Under the pieces are notes generated by a model that was not told the origin of the DNA, searched no databases, and saw only the letters and a program-made list of their open reading frames with translations. 21,190 nt of DNA from the NCBI GenBank assembly GCA_023459275.1, contig JAEWVC010000060.1, positions 1 through 21,190 on the forward strand, read 5' to 3'. Each line of letters begins with the position of its first letter. Position 1 is the stretch's first letter. Below, piece after piece: positions 1-8,074 of this stretch. Both the position numbers and the translations under genes were made by a program. The stretch is from Bacillota bacterium (GTDB lineage: Bacteria > Bacillota > Clostridia > Christensenellales > Aristaeellaceae).

Positions 1-494
1 AACTCTACGCGTGGCTGAAGTTCCGCTGTGATACGGTGACAAAATACATGAAGGAGCTTTCTGAAGCGATCCATGGCGCGAACAGCGGCATTGATTTCAG
101 GTTCAATACCTGCTGGCAGGAGCAGGAACTGATCGGCCAAAATTTGAAGGCGGTCGCGCCCTATGTGGATTCCATCCGCATGATGGATTATTCCGAGCAG
201 TACGGCGATCCCGAACTTGTGGGCAGGAAGGGCCTTTGGCTGGCCAACGTAAGGCGGCAGGCGGGGTATGACAAGCCCATCATCGGGGGGATCGCCCCCC
301 GGGCCAAAGCGACGCCGGAATTGATCAGGCAGGGCATCCGCATCCTTTGCAAGGGCGGGGTGGACGGTCTGTCCTACGGCTTTTATGACGGCGCCTGCTT
401 TGCCAATCTGAGCGCCATCAAGGACGCCATGGCTGAAAACGAAGTAACGCTCCTACGCTGCGGGCAGGGCGCGCAAAAGGAGTGCTGCAAATGA
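1..494 (+). CDS. GHL6-like TIM-barrel protein, C-terminal part (5' end outside window)
   Basis: The reading frame is open from the first bases of the window and ends at a TGA at 492-494, so this is the last ~163 residues of a longer protein. It aligns without large gaps to the C-terminal third of the complete protein at 5434-6741: both have GIDFR(F/Y)N, then APYVDS(I/V)R..DY(S/T)EQYG, then a KATPEL/NATPEL segment, then (V/L)DG(L/I)S.G.YDGA. By eye identity is roughly a third or more. The pattern of alternating strands and helices ending in a YDGA strand suits the last part of a TIM barrel. The family resembles the hypothetical glycosyl hydrolase group (GHL6-like), whose activity is not established. 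The downstream oxidoreductase start overlaps its stop (ATGA), so the two are probably translationally coupled. The function as a glycosidase is an inference. Confidence 0.75.
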   Translation, partial: LYAWLKFRCDTVTKYMKELSEAIHGANSGIDFRFNTCWQEQELIGQNLKAVAPYVDSIRMMDYSEQYGDPELVGRKGLWLANVRRQAGYDKPIIGGIAPRAKATPELIRQGIRILCKGGVDGLSYGFYDGACFANLSAIKDAMAENEVTLLRCGQGAQKECCK

Positions 495-1813
495 TCGGCC
501 GCAATGAAATTGCCCGGCATATCCCCAGGGAAGGGCGCAGATATGAGGTGGTGGTTGCCGGGGGCGGGCCGGCGGGGCTGGGGGCCGCATTGGCCGCCGG
601 GAGGCTTGGCGTGAAAGTGCTGCTGCTGGAAGCGCGCAGCTACTTTGGCGGCGTCGCCGCGACATCGCCCTTTATGCCCATCAACCGCCTAAAGCTCAGG
701 GGAGACACACGGGGCGGCGTTCACGAGATGCTTGTAAACAAGCTGATGTCTTTTGACGGGTTTGCCTGCAGGGAAGGCAAAGTGACCTGGACGGACGGCG
801 ACGGCCTTCATGTCCATCCCGATTACCTGAAGGAAGCAATCTTCCAGCTGCTGGAGGAAACCGGAGTCGATTACAGGCTGTACAGCCCGGTATGCGGCGC
901 AAAGGTGGAAGGCGGCGCGGTGAAACAGGCGATGGTCCTGACAAAGGATGGGCGGGCTGCCTTTGAGGCGGATGTTTTTATCGACTGCACGGGCGACGGC
1001 GATCTGGCCTACCATGCCGGAGCGAAGACGGAGGCCGGCAGGGAGCAGGACGGAGCCATGATGCCCATCACCCTGGGCTTCGCGCTTTCCAATGTGGATA
1101 CAGACAGGCTGTTCGCCTTTTATGACGCGGATGAAACGGAACACAGGCTGCCGGGCTATGTGTCCCGGGCCAGGGAGCTGGGATACAGCGTGTCCTCGTG
1201 GTATTCCTTTGACCGCACCACCGTGCCGGGTTTGGTCACGGTGAACAACGGCGGATTGGCCGGCGTGGGCATCCTCAATGCGCTTCACGCACAGGACGCG
1301 ACGGTGGCGGAGCGCGCCGGCATACGGATCGCGGTGGATTTTATAAAATGGGCAAGAGAATTGAAGGTACCCGGCCTGGAAGACTGCTACCTTGACCGCA
1401 CCGGCGCGGCGGTGGGCGTCCGGGAAACACGGCGGGTGATCTGCGATTATGTGCTGACCATGGAAGACGCCACGGCGGGCACGGAATTTGAGGATGTGAT
1501 CGCCAGGCGCTATGGCGCGGTGGATTTGGCCGGGCTTCCCGCCAACGAGAGCACGGATATGAAATCCGGCTATGCCTACCCTTACCGGGCGCTGCTGCCC
1601 GTAGGGCTTAACCGCCTGCTGGTGGCGGGGCGCTGCGGTTCTTATACCCACCTTGCGCTCGCGGCCGGCAAGAGCATGGGGAACATGATGGCCATCGGCC
1701 AAGCCGCGGGCGCTGCGGCGGCCTTGAGCGTCAAGCGGGGCATAACACCAAGGGAGCTGCCCGCGCAGGCCGTGCAACAGGCGCTTGCCGGTACGTTGGG
1801 TGCCAAGTTATAA
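491..1813 (+). CDS. FAD-dependent oxidoreductase (PF12831-type)
   Basis: A 440-residue flavoprotein of the FAD_oxidored type. An N-terminal Rossmann motif GGGPAGLGAA lies at about residues 24-33, with the ribose-binding acidic residue at E47 (LLLEA), followed by YFGGVAA. A second nucleotide-site motif, VFIDCTGDGDLA, lies mid-protein. The C-terminal segment LLVAGRCG...GQAAGAAAAL is the typical FAD-closing end of this family. I chose ATG 491 because an AAAGGAG site (476-482) lies 8 nt upstream; a GTG at 482 sits inside that site. There is no signal peptide, so it is probably cytoplasmic. A paralogue lies at 8075-9334 in the same operon. Members of this family often sit in carbohydrate clusters, but most have no assigned substrate. 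Oxidation of a sugar or glycoside hydroxyl is inferred from context only. Confidence 0.88.
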   Translation: MIGRNEIARHIPREGRRYEVVVAGGGPAGLGAALAAGRLGVKVLLLEARSYFGGVAATSPFMPINRLKLRGDTRGGVHEMLVNKLMSFDGFACREGKVTWTDGDGLHVHPDYLKEAIFQLLEETGVDYRLYSPVCGAKVEGGAVKQAMVLTKDGRAAFEADVFIDCTGDGDLAYHAGAKTEAGREQDGAMMPITLGFALSNVDTDRLFAFYDADETEHRLPGYVSRARELGYSVSSWYSFDRTTVPGLVTVNNGGLAGVGILNALHAQDATVAERAGIRIAVDFIKWARELKVPGLEDCYLDRTGAAVGVRETRRVICDYVLTMEDATAGTEFEDVIARRYGAVDLAGLPANESTDMKSGYAYPYRALLPVGLNRLLVAGRCGSYTHLALAAGKSMGNMMAIGQAAGAAAALSVKRGITPRELPAQAVQQALAGTLGAKL

Positions 1814-1830
1814 CATCAGGAGGGGTGGAC

Positions 1831-2790
1831 ATGCAAAAGACCGTTTTGAACCCGCTGCGCCCGGAGGCGGCAGGCATTGGCAGAACGCACGCCTATTTCA
1901 GGCGCATGGGCAAATACTGGCAGGTATATGTGCTGATGCTGCCAGGCATTCTGTTTTACATTGTCTTCAAGCTTCTTCCGGTTTGGGGCCTGGGCACCGC
2001 GTTTGTCAATTTCAGCATAGGCAAGGGGCTTTTGGCCAGCAAATTCGTAGGCCTGAAGCATTTCGCGGACTTCCTTGGCAGCCCTCATTTCCCAAGGCTT
2101 TTGCGGAACACGCTTGTCATCAGCAGCATGGACCTTTTCTTGGCGTTTCCCATCCCCATCCTCCTCTCGCTGCTGCTCAACGAGCTCAAACATGAAAAAT
2201 TCAAGCGCCTGACCCAATCTGTTATTTATATGCCGCATTTTTTGTCATGGGTCGTTATCGCCTCCCTTACGTTTTTCCTTTTCAGCACGGATGTGGGCAT
2301 TGTGAACAAGTTCATCGTCATGCTGGGCGGGAAGGCAAACCCGCTGCTCACCAGGCAGGAAACGTTCTGGTGGGTGCTGCTGGGGCAGTCCATATGGAAG
2401 GAGATGGGCTGGGGCACCATCATTTACCTTGCGGCCATCTCCCAGGTGGACCAGACGCTGTACGAAGCCGCTATCGTGGACGGCGCCACCCGCTTTCAGC
2501 AGGTGCTCCACGTAACGATCCCCTCCATTATGCCGACGCTGATCGTTATGTTCCTGATGAAGCTTGGCAAAATGATGAACGTCTCCTTTGAGCAGGTTTG
2601 GATGATGACAAACGATATGGTCAGAAACGTGGCCGAAACATTCGAAACCTACTCTTTCAGGGTCGGCGTCCAAATGGGCAATTACAGCATTGGAACAACG
2701 GTGGGGCTTTTCAAAAGCATGATCGGACTGCTGCTTGTGATCGGGTCCAACTGGTTGATCAAGAAAACAGGCCATGACGGCATCTATTAA
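1831..2790 (+). CDS. ABC sugar importer permease, LplB/UgpA-type
   Basis: A 319-residue integral membrane protein with about six hydrophobic segments. The first spans roughly residues 32-50 and the last VGLFKSMIGLLLVIGSNWLI near the C-terminus. The cytoplasmic EAA loop that docks the ATPase is clear: YEAAIVDGATRFQQ begins at about residue 211 and is followed by HVTIPSIMPT. The N-terminal RMGKYWQVYVLMLPGILFY resembles the LplB/YteP polysaccharide-importer permeases. ATG 1831 is preferred over GTG 1825 because AGGAGG (1818-1823) is 7 nt upstream. It pairs with the permease at 2823 and the binding protein at 3771 to form a CUT1-type importer. No ATPase gene is present, so a shared MsmX-like ATPase encoded elsewhere is expected. 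The substrate is probably an oligosaccharide or glycoside (inference). Confidence 0.93.
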   Translation: MQKTVLNPLRPEAAGIGRTHAYFRRMGKYWQVYVLMLPGILFYIVFKLLPVWGLGTAFVNFSIGKGLLASKFVGLKHFADFLGSPHFPRLLRNTLVISSMDLFLAFPIPILLSLLLNELKHEKFKRLTQSVIYMPHFLSWVVIASLTFFLFSTDVGIVNKFIVMLGGKANPLLTRQETFWWVLLGQSIWKEMGWGTIIYLAAISQVDQTLYEAAIVDGATRFQQVLHVTIPSIMPTLIVMFLMKLGKMMNVSFEQVWMMTNDMVRNVAETFETYSFRVGVQMGNYSIGTTVGLFKSMIGLLLVIGSNWLIKKTGHDGIY

Positions 2791-2822
2791 CGGATGCGGG
2801 ACCGGCGACAGGAGTGTGTAGA

Positions 2823-3698
2823 ATGTCAAGTTATGTCGGCAGAAAGAACAATACCGTATCGGATGTCATGATAGGCTTGATCATTGTGCTGGTGGCGCTT
2901 TTCTGCCTTTTGCCGATTTTGTATGTGATCAGCGTATCGCTCACCGACCCCAATGTGTACATCCCCTTTGAGTTCCGGCTGATACCCAAAAAATTCTCGC
3001 TGAAAGCCTATGCGGTGATTATGTCCACCCCCGATTTTCTGACGGCGCTCAAAAACACGCTTATCATTACTGTGGGGGGAACTGTTTTCGGTGTGCTCTC
3101 CACCTTTGGGTTTGCGTATGGCATCACAAAAAAGGATCTTCCCATGCGCAAGCTTTTTCTGGCCTTTGTCGTCTTCGCGCTGCTGTTTGACGTGGGCCTG
3201 ATCCCGAATTTCCTGAACATCAAATCCCTTGGCATGATCAATACATACTGGGCGTTGATCCTTCCCGGAATGGTTACAAGCTACAACGTCATTATCGCCA
3301 AAAGCTTTTTGCAGGGGATCCCCTACGAATTGGAGGAAGCCGCAAAAATCGACGGCTGCTCCTTCTTCGGCATCTATTTCCGCATCATCATGCCGCTGGC
3401 TACCGCGTCCATTGCCACGCTGACGCTTTTTATCGCGGTGGACCAGTGGAACATGTATACAAAACCGCTGATGTACATGACGGACTATAGGATGCGGACC
3501 TTGCAGGTATACGTAAAAACCATTCTGGTGGACGCGTCCACCATTGGCGCGGGGGTCAGCGACGGCAATATGGTGCTGCCCGGGGAAACGCTCCGCCTGG
3601 CCACCGTCGTCATGTCTATGCTTCCAATCATGTGCGTCTATCCGTTCGTCCAGAGATATTTTGTAAAAGGGGTGATGATTGGTTCCGTCAAGGGATGA
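2823..3698 (+). CDS. ABC sugar importer permease, YtcP/MalG-type
   Basis: A 291-residue second permease of the importer. A long hydrophobic segment spans about residues 15-40 (MIGLIIVLVALFCLLP). Further membrane segments follow, with the EAA loop YELEEAAKIDGCSFFG at about 168-183 and RIIMPLATAS after it. The C-terminus MCVYPFVQRYFVKGVMIGSVKG is typical of the YtcP-like partner of LplB permeases. ATG 2823 is chosen because AGGAG at 2810-2814 is 8 nt upstream; a GTG at 2814 overlaps that site. It follows the first permease by 32 nt and precedes the binding-protein gene by 72 nt. The family-level role is well supported; the transported sugar is unknown. Confidence 0.93.
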   Translation: MSSYVGRKNNTVSDVMIGLIIVLVALFCLLPILYVISVSLTDPNVYIPFEFRLIPKKFSLKAYAVIMSTPDFLTALKNTLIITVGGTVFGVLSTFGFAYGITKKDLPMRKLFLAFVVFALLFDVGLIPNFLNIKSLGMINTYWALILPGMVTSYNVIIAKSFLQGIPYELEEAAKIDGCSFFGIYFRIIMPLATASIATLTLFIAVDQWNMYTKPLMYMTDYRMRTLQVYVKTILVDASTIGAGVSDGNMVLPGETLRLATVVMSMLPIMCVYPFVQRYFVKGVMIGSVKG

Positions 3699-3770
3699 TT
3701 TCCTCTGGATGGACAGGTGGCCGGCATGACTTGAATGAACATCCATTGATTCGTATAAGGAGGAACAAAC

Positions 3771-5279
3771 ATGAAAAAACTGTTGTCCATGATTCTTGCG
3801 ATCCTTATGGCCGCGGCGATGATGACAACCGTGGTTGGCGCTGCGGCGCAAAGCGAAGAACCCCTCAAGATGACAGCGATGCTCGTGCAATACAACCAGC
3901 CCCCGGATCCCAACGGCACCTATTGGCAGGAGCTTCTCAAAGACAACAACCTGGCATACGACATCGAGTGGGTCCCCGAATCCGCCTACACGGACAAGTG
4001 CGCGCTGGTGCTGGCTACCGGCGAACTGCCCGATGTGATTCAGCTGACCTCCTCCACGGATGCCATCGTGGTGAATGCCGCGAACAACGGCCTGTTCAAG
4101 GACCTCACGCCGTTCATCGAATCAGGCAAATATGAGAACCTGAACAAGATCAGCGCATCCGCCTGGATGAACTCAAAAATCAACGGAAAGAATTACATTA
4201 TCCCCCGCTCCCGCGGCCAGTACAACACCGCGCTGTTCGTCCGCGGCGATCTGCTGGAGAAGCTTAACATGCAGACGCCCACCACCATTGATGAGCTGAC
4301 CGCCTATTTCGAGGGGATCAGGGACCTGGACCCCAACATGATTCCCCTGCCCATGGAAGTCAACACCATCATGAGCTTTGTTCAGGCCGCCTTTGGTGAC
4401 GGCCCCATCGTGCCCGTGTATACGGAAGACGGCTCCGGCATCGTATACGAGCGTCTGACCGAGTCCTATGCCCTGGCCGTGGAATGGCTGCAGAAACTGT
4501 ACAACGAAAATGTTCTTGCCAAGGAATTCGCGCTGTACAAGACCGACAAGAACCAGGATGTCGTTCTGGCCGGCATCGGCGGCGCGCGCCATCAAAACCT
4601 GTGGCACCGCTACCGCCTGTCCACCGAACTGCAAAAAGTTGTGCCCGACGGATATTTCACGCCCCTGTTCTACGTGAAGGGCGAACTGGGCACCGACGTG
4701 CAGTACGACATCGGCTATTACGGCGGCCATGCCATCAGCGCCAGCGTGCCTGATGAAAAGGTCGAAAAGATCCTGGAGTTCTTCAACAAGACCGCCGACC
4801 CCGACACCTACAACTATTACCACTATGGCCCCGAGGGCGTCTATTGGAACATGGTGGACGGTTTCCCGGTGCTGACGGACGCGGGCAAAAAGGATGTCAC
4901 CAACTCCTTCTACGGCCCCGTGGTGGAGGCTACCGCCCTGTACTCGAAGGTGGACAGCCCCCTGGCGGACGCCGCCTACAACATGGAGAGCCGTGAAATG
5001 GCCAAGGTCATCGATACGGTGGCCGCGGAAATGGGCCATGCCCCCTTCCATATCTTCTCCATCATACAGTCCCCCGCCTGGAGCTCTTACTGGGCCATGG
5101 CCAAGGGCGATTTTGAATCCTACGTCGCCGACACCATCACCGGCAAGCACACCATCGACGAGTTCCGTGCCTATCAGGCGCAGATCGCCTCCGATTCCGA
5201 TGTGCAGCAGGCTTTCCAGGAGTTCAAGCAAAGCTATGACGGCTTCGGCCTGGCCGGATGGGCGCCGCCCCAGATGTAA
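3771..5279 (+). CDS. Extracellular solute-binding protein of the sugar ABC importer
   Basis: A 502-residue secreted binding protein with an N-terminal signal peptide: Lys-Lys, then a hydrophobic stretch (LLSMILAILMAAAMMTTVV), then AAA at 24-26 before QSEE. There is no lipobox cysteine, so it looks like a signal peptidase I substrate rather than a lipoprotein, which is unusual for a Gram-positive importer. The length of about 500 residues fits the larger LplA-like binding proteins that accompany LplB/YtcP permeases. AAGGAGG (3757-3763) lies 7 nt before the ATG. The adjacent permeases place it in a CUT1-type importer for an oligosaccharide or glycoside, which is an inference. A stem-loop downstream (5361-5392) may raise the level of this transcript relative to later genes. 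Confidence 0.92.
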   Translation: MKKLLSMILAILMAAAMMTTVVGAAAQSEEPLKMTAMLVQYNQPPDPNGTYWQELLKDNNLAYDIEWVPESAYTDKCALVLATGELPDVIQLTSSTDAIVVNAANNGLFKDLTPFIESGKYENLNKISASAWMNSKINGKNYIIPRSRGQYNTALFVRGDLLEKLNMQTPTTIDELTAYFEGIRDLDPNMIPLPMEVNTIMSFVQAAFGDGPIVPVYTEDGSGIVYERLTESYALAVEWLQKLYNENVLAKEFALYKTDKNQDVVLAGIGGARHQNLWHRYRLSTELQKVVPDGYFTPLFYVKGELGTDVQYDIGYYGGHAISASVPDEKVEKILEFFNKTADPDTYNYYHYGPEGVYWNMVDGFPVLTDAGKKDVTNSFYGPVVEATALYSKVDSPLADAAYNMESREMAKVIDTVAAEMGHAPFHIFSIIQSPAWSSYWAMAKGDFESYVADTITGKHTIDEFRAYQAQIASDSDVQQAFQEFKQSYDGFGLAGWAPPQM

Positions 5280-5360
5280 TGCCTTGGCCGGGCGGAACGG
5301 CCCCCCAGCCGGGGTGCCGTCTGCGAATGTTCAGTGTCGGTTCCCATGATTGATCATCCG

Positions 5361-5392
5361 GGGGAAGTTGGGCTTCTCGCCCGGCTTTCCCC
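5361..5392 (+). promoter_or_regulatory. Intercistronic stem-loop after the binding-protein gene (attenuator or mRNA stabiliser)
   Basis: In the 154-nt gap after the solute-binding protein, GGGGAAG pairs with the later TTTCCCC, and an inner GGGC/GCCC stem closes a TTCTC loop. There is one bulge and a few G-U pairs. A modest T-rich run (CCTTTTCTT) begins about 6 nt later. Such structures after binding-protein genes often stabilise the upstream message or partly terminate transcription. The downstream genes have no obvious promoter of their own, so partial read-through is likely (inference). Confidence 0.45.
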
Positions 5393-5433
5393 GGACACCT
5401 TTTCTTATAAAATGGCAAGTGAGGGATGCTTTT

Positions 5434-6741
5434 ATGTTCATAAAAGAAGTAGCCGCCAGCCTGTACGCATGGGATCTGGCAGACGAAGGGATTGAAACCA
5501 TTGCCGACAACCTGCAGGAGCACAGCAATGTGAACTGCATGTATCTGGTGGGCGTCATGCATTATGAAAAGCGCCCGCTGACAAGCCTCTTTTATACCCA
5601 CAACAGCGCGCGCAAGTACTATCTTCCCGAAAACAGCCGCGTGTACTATCACCTGGATATGGACAGCTTCAAGGACACCAAGCTCAAGCCCCGCTTTTCC
5701 GAGCGCGATTTTCTGAAGGGTACGGACTGGCTGGACGTTTTGACAAAGGAGGCCAGAAAGCGCGGCCTTAGGACGGGTATCGAGCTTTCCCACACCCTGT
5801 ATGACACCAATATCGCCTACGAGGAGCATAAGGACGTCCTGCAGCGGGATGTGAACGGACAGATCATTCAGGGCACGCAAGGGCTGCTTTGCCCCAACAA
5901 TCCCGATGTGCACGAATATCAGCGTGCCATGTTCTACGACACGGTAAAAAATCATGATGTGGATTTGATCCAAACTTGCCTTTTGACCTTTGGCGGCGAG
6001 CGCAAGGTGCAGGCCCCGTGGTTTTTTAATACATGGATGGACATTAACAACGCGAACCTGGCCAGCCTGATCGGCTTGGCGGACGGCGGATGCTTCTGCG
6101 GCCACTGCAAGGCGAAGGCGCTTGCCTGGGGGTACGACTGGGATATGATCCTTAGGGACATGAAGAAGCTGTATGAAGTGGCCCACGCGAACCCCTACAA
6201 GTATCAGACAAGCCTGATGGAAAACAACCTCACCTTGGGCAGCAACCTGACGGACAGCATGCTTCTGATCGAATACCCCGGCCTCATGGAGTTCATCAAG
6301 TTCCGCATTCAAAGCGTTACGGAGCTGTTCAAGGACATTTATACAAGTATCCACGAAGCGAAGCCGGGCATCGACTTCCGGTACAACAACCATACCCGGT
6401 TCCCCGAATACCACGGCATTTCCTTCAAAGACATCGCGCCCTATGTGGATTCCGTGCGGGAATCGGACTATACCGAGCAGTACGGCGCTCCGGACCATTT
6501 TGTGTTCAAGCGCAACACGCTTTTGAAGATCCGCCGCGGCATCGGCTTTGAAAAAGGGCTTATTTCCGCGCTGGCCACACGGCCCAACGCAACGCCCGAG
6601 CTGCTGCGTGAATCCCTTAAAATACTGGCCGAAATGGGCCTTGACGGCATCTCCCTGGGCCATTACGACGGCGCGCACATGGAGCATCTGGACGCTATCA
6701 GGCAAGGCATGGCCGAGGCAAACATCACCATCATCAAATAA
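5434..6741 (+). CDS. GHL6-like TIM-barrel protein, putative cytoplasmic glycoside hydrolase
   Basis: A 435-residue protein without signal peptide. The N-terminal segment EVAASLYAWDLADEGIETI resembles the first strand-helix unit of a barrel. LLCPNNPDVHEYQR (151-164) and DVDLIQTCLLTFGGE (175-189) precede a cysteine cluster C-F-C-G-H-C at 220-225. The same order of elements occurs in the 713-residue GHL6-type protein at 17712-19853, which has C-Y-C-R-T-C. The C-terminal third is paralogous to the partial gene at 1-494. ATG 5434 is chosen over an in-frame TTG at 5350 because GAGGG (5421-5425) is 8 nt upstream and conserved-looking sequence starts there. The family has no firmly known activity as far as I can tell. 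An intracellular glycosidase, or a lyase or isomerase on a sugar derivative, are all possible. Confidence 0.78.
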   Translation: MFIKEVAASLYAWDLADEGIETIADNLQEHSNVNCMYLVGVMHYEKRPLTSLFYTHNSARKYYLPENSRVYYHLDMDSFKDTKLKPRFSERDFLKGTDWLDVLTKEARKRGLRTGIELSHTLYDTNIAYEEHKDVLQRDVNGQIIQGTQGLLCPNNPDVHEYQRAMFYDTVKNHDVDLIQTCLLTFGGERKVQAPWFFNTWMDINNANLASLIGLADGGCFCGHCKAKALAWGYDWDMILRDMKKLYEVAHANPYKYQTSLMENNLTLGSNLTDSMLLIEYPGLMEFIKFRIQSVTELFKDIYTSIHEAKPGIDFRYNNHTRFPEYHGISFKDIAPYVDSVRESDYTEQYGAPDHFVFKRNTLLKIRRGIGFEKGLISALATRPNATPELLRESLKILAEMGLDGISLGHYDGAHMEHLDAIRQGMAEANITIIK

Positions 6742-6762
6742 AGCAAGTTAAGGAGGGCCTGT

Positions 6763-8064
6763 ATGAAAATGCAATTGGCGGGCGAATCCGTCCGCATCCC
6801 TGACAGCGCGGTGGTCGGTCTTCCTCCCGCTGCGCCGTCTCCCAATACGTTTCAGGAAGCCGCATGCCAAGCCATGGACCATCCGCTCGACCTTGCCCCC
6901 CTTTCCGCATGGGATCTGAAAGGCAAGCGGGTGGCCGTTCTGGTGGATGACTGGGGCCGGCCTACGCCCTGCGGCGAGTTTCTTCCGGAAGTGCTCAGGC
7001 GGCTGAATGAAGCCGGCGCCCCGGATGAGAACATTACGGTGGTTACCGCCAGCGGCATGCATGATCCCATGGGCGATGAGCTCATGATCAAAAAGGTGGG
7101 GAAGGAAGCCTTCACCCGGGTGCATTGCGTTTCCCACGACGGCGGAAACGCCCATATGCTCACGTTCTGCGGCATCACGGACCTGGGCTCCCCCGTGTGG
7201 GTGAACAAATTTGTCGCCCAGGCGGATTTCAAAATCGCCCTGGGGCGCATCTATCCGCACAGCAATTACGGCTACGAGGGCGGATACAAGATGATCGTGC
7301 CTGGCGTAGCTTCCTTTGAAACGATTTTAAGGGACCATTCCCTGAACTATTCGCCGTTCTCCGATTACGGCATCGTGCGCAACAACCCCAGCCGCGCGGA
7401 GGCGGACGCCATCGGCCGCCTGGTGGGTCTCGATTTTGTGGTGAACTTTGTGATAGACTATGACCAGAAGCCGGTAACGGCTTTTGGCGGCACGGCGGAA
7501 GCCGTATTCCCGGCCGGGGTCAATTACGGCCAGCACAACGTTTGGGCGGCCGCCACAGGCGGACAGCCGGCGGACATCACGATTTTGTGCCACAAGGAAA
7601 TGGGGGACCTGTCCCTTTCCAACAATCCCAACTATTATATCGGCCTGGCCATGTCCGTAACCAAGCCCGACGGCATCGTGATCTCCACCATGGAATATGA
7701 GCCTCAAAAGAAGACGATCCTTGAGGGCTACGACCTGGACGAGATGCCCTTTGGGGAGCTTGTACGGCTGCATGAAAAGCGGGATTGGAATATGAACCCC
7801 AGGGAAATACAGCATGTGATCAAAGCCCTGCGCGGCGCCTTTTACCGCAGGCGGGAATTTGAGTACCGCCCGCAGAAGCTGTTCCTTATATCAAAGGATT
7901 ATCCCCAAAGCCTGCTTGACAAATGGAACGCCCGCCAGTTCCCCACGATCCAGGATGCGTACGAAGCGGCGGCCGCGCTGAAAAAGGACCCGTTTGTCTT
8001 TGTGCTGCCGGATGCCAAGCGTACGCTTCCCCTTGTCAGTTATGACTTTGAGGAAGAAAAATAG
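6763..8064 (+). CDS. LarA-family (DUF2088) nickel-dependent 2-hydroxyacid racemase/epimerase homologue
   Basis: A 433-residue homologue of lactate racemase LarA. The residues known in the Lactobacillus plantarum enzyme can be matched by motif and spacing. D63 and R66 in DDWGRPTP correspond to D72/R75. H100 in ASGMHDP corresponds to H108 and H166 in IYPHSN to H174. K176 in EGGYKMIVPG corresponds to K184, which holds the pyridinium cofactor, and H192 in ILRDHS to nickel ligand H200. The spacings 66, 10 and 16 are all preserved. It is therefore probably an active NPN-cofactor enzyme that inverts a carbon bearing OH next to a carboxylate. The family includes epimerases of sugar acids such as gluconate, so a sugar-acid substrate fits this operon better than lactate. 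No LarB, LarC or LarE cofactor genes are in the window. AAGGAGGG (6750-6757) lies 5 nt before the ATG. Confidence 0.88.
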   Translation: MKMQLAGESVRIPDSAVVGLPPAAPSPNTFQEAACQAMDHPLDLAPLSAWDLKGKRVAVLVDDWGRPTPCGEFLPEVLRRLNEAGAPDENITVVTASGMHDPMGDELMIKKVGKEAFTRVHCVSHDGGNAHMLTFCGITDLGSPVWVNKFVAQADFKIALGRIYPHSNYGYEGGYKMIVPGVASFETILRDHSLNYSPFSDYGIVRNNPSRAEADAIGRLVGLDFVVNFVIDYDQKPVTAFGGTAEAVFPAGVNYGQHNVWAAATGGQPADITILCHKEMGDLSLSNNPNYYIGLAMSVTKPDGIVISTMEYEPQKKTILEGYDLDEMPFGELVRLHEKRDWNMNPREIQHVIKALRGAFYRRREFEYRPQKLFLISKDYPQSLLDKWNARQFPTIQDAYEAAAALKKDPFVFVLPDAKRTLPLVSYDFEEEK

Positions 8065-8074
8065 GAGGATTCAT

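Noticed and set aside
3731..3759. A promoter-like TTGAAT, 17-nt spacer, TATAAG before the solute-binding protein gene.
   Set aside because: The -10 overlaps the ribosome site, so transcripts would start almost at the start codon; the match is only partial. An internal promoter cannot be excluded but is not supported.
5350..5433. An in-frame TTG start that lengthens the GHL6-like protein by 28 residues.
   Set aside because: The added part is encoded by the intercistronic stem-loop and has no ribosome site; ATG 5434 has one.
5224..6705. A 493-codon minus-strand open frame opposite the GHL6-like gene.
   Set aside because: It is a composition-driven shadow; the plus-strand frame aligns with two other proteins in the window.
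6763..8064. Calling the LarA homologue a lactate racemase outright.
   Set aside because: The family acts on many 2-hydroxy acids, and no lactate genes or lar maturation genes are nearby.
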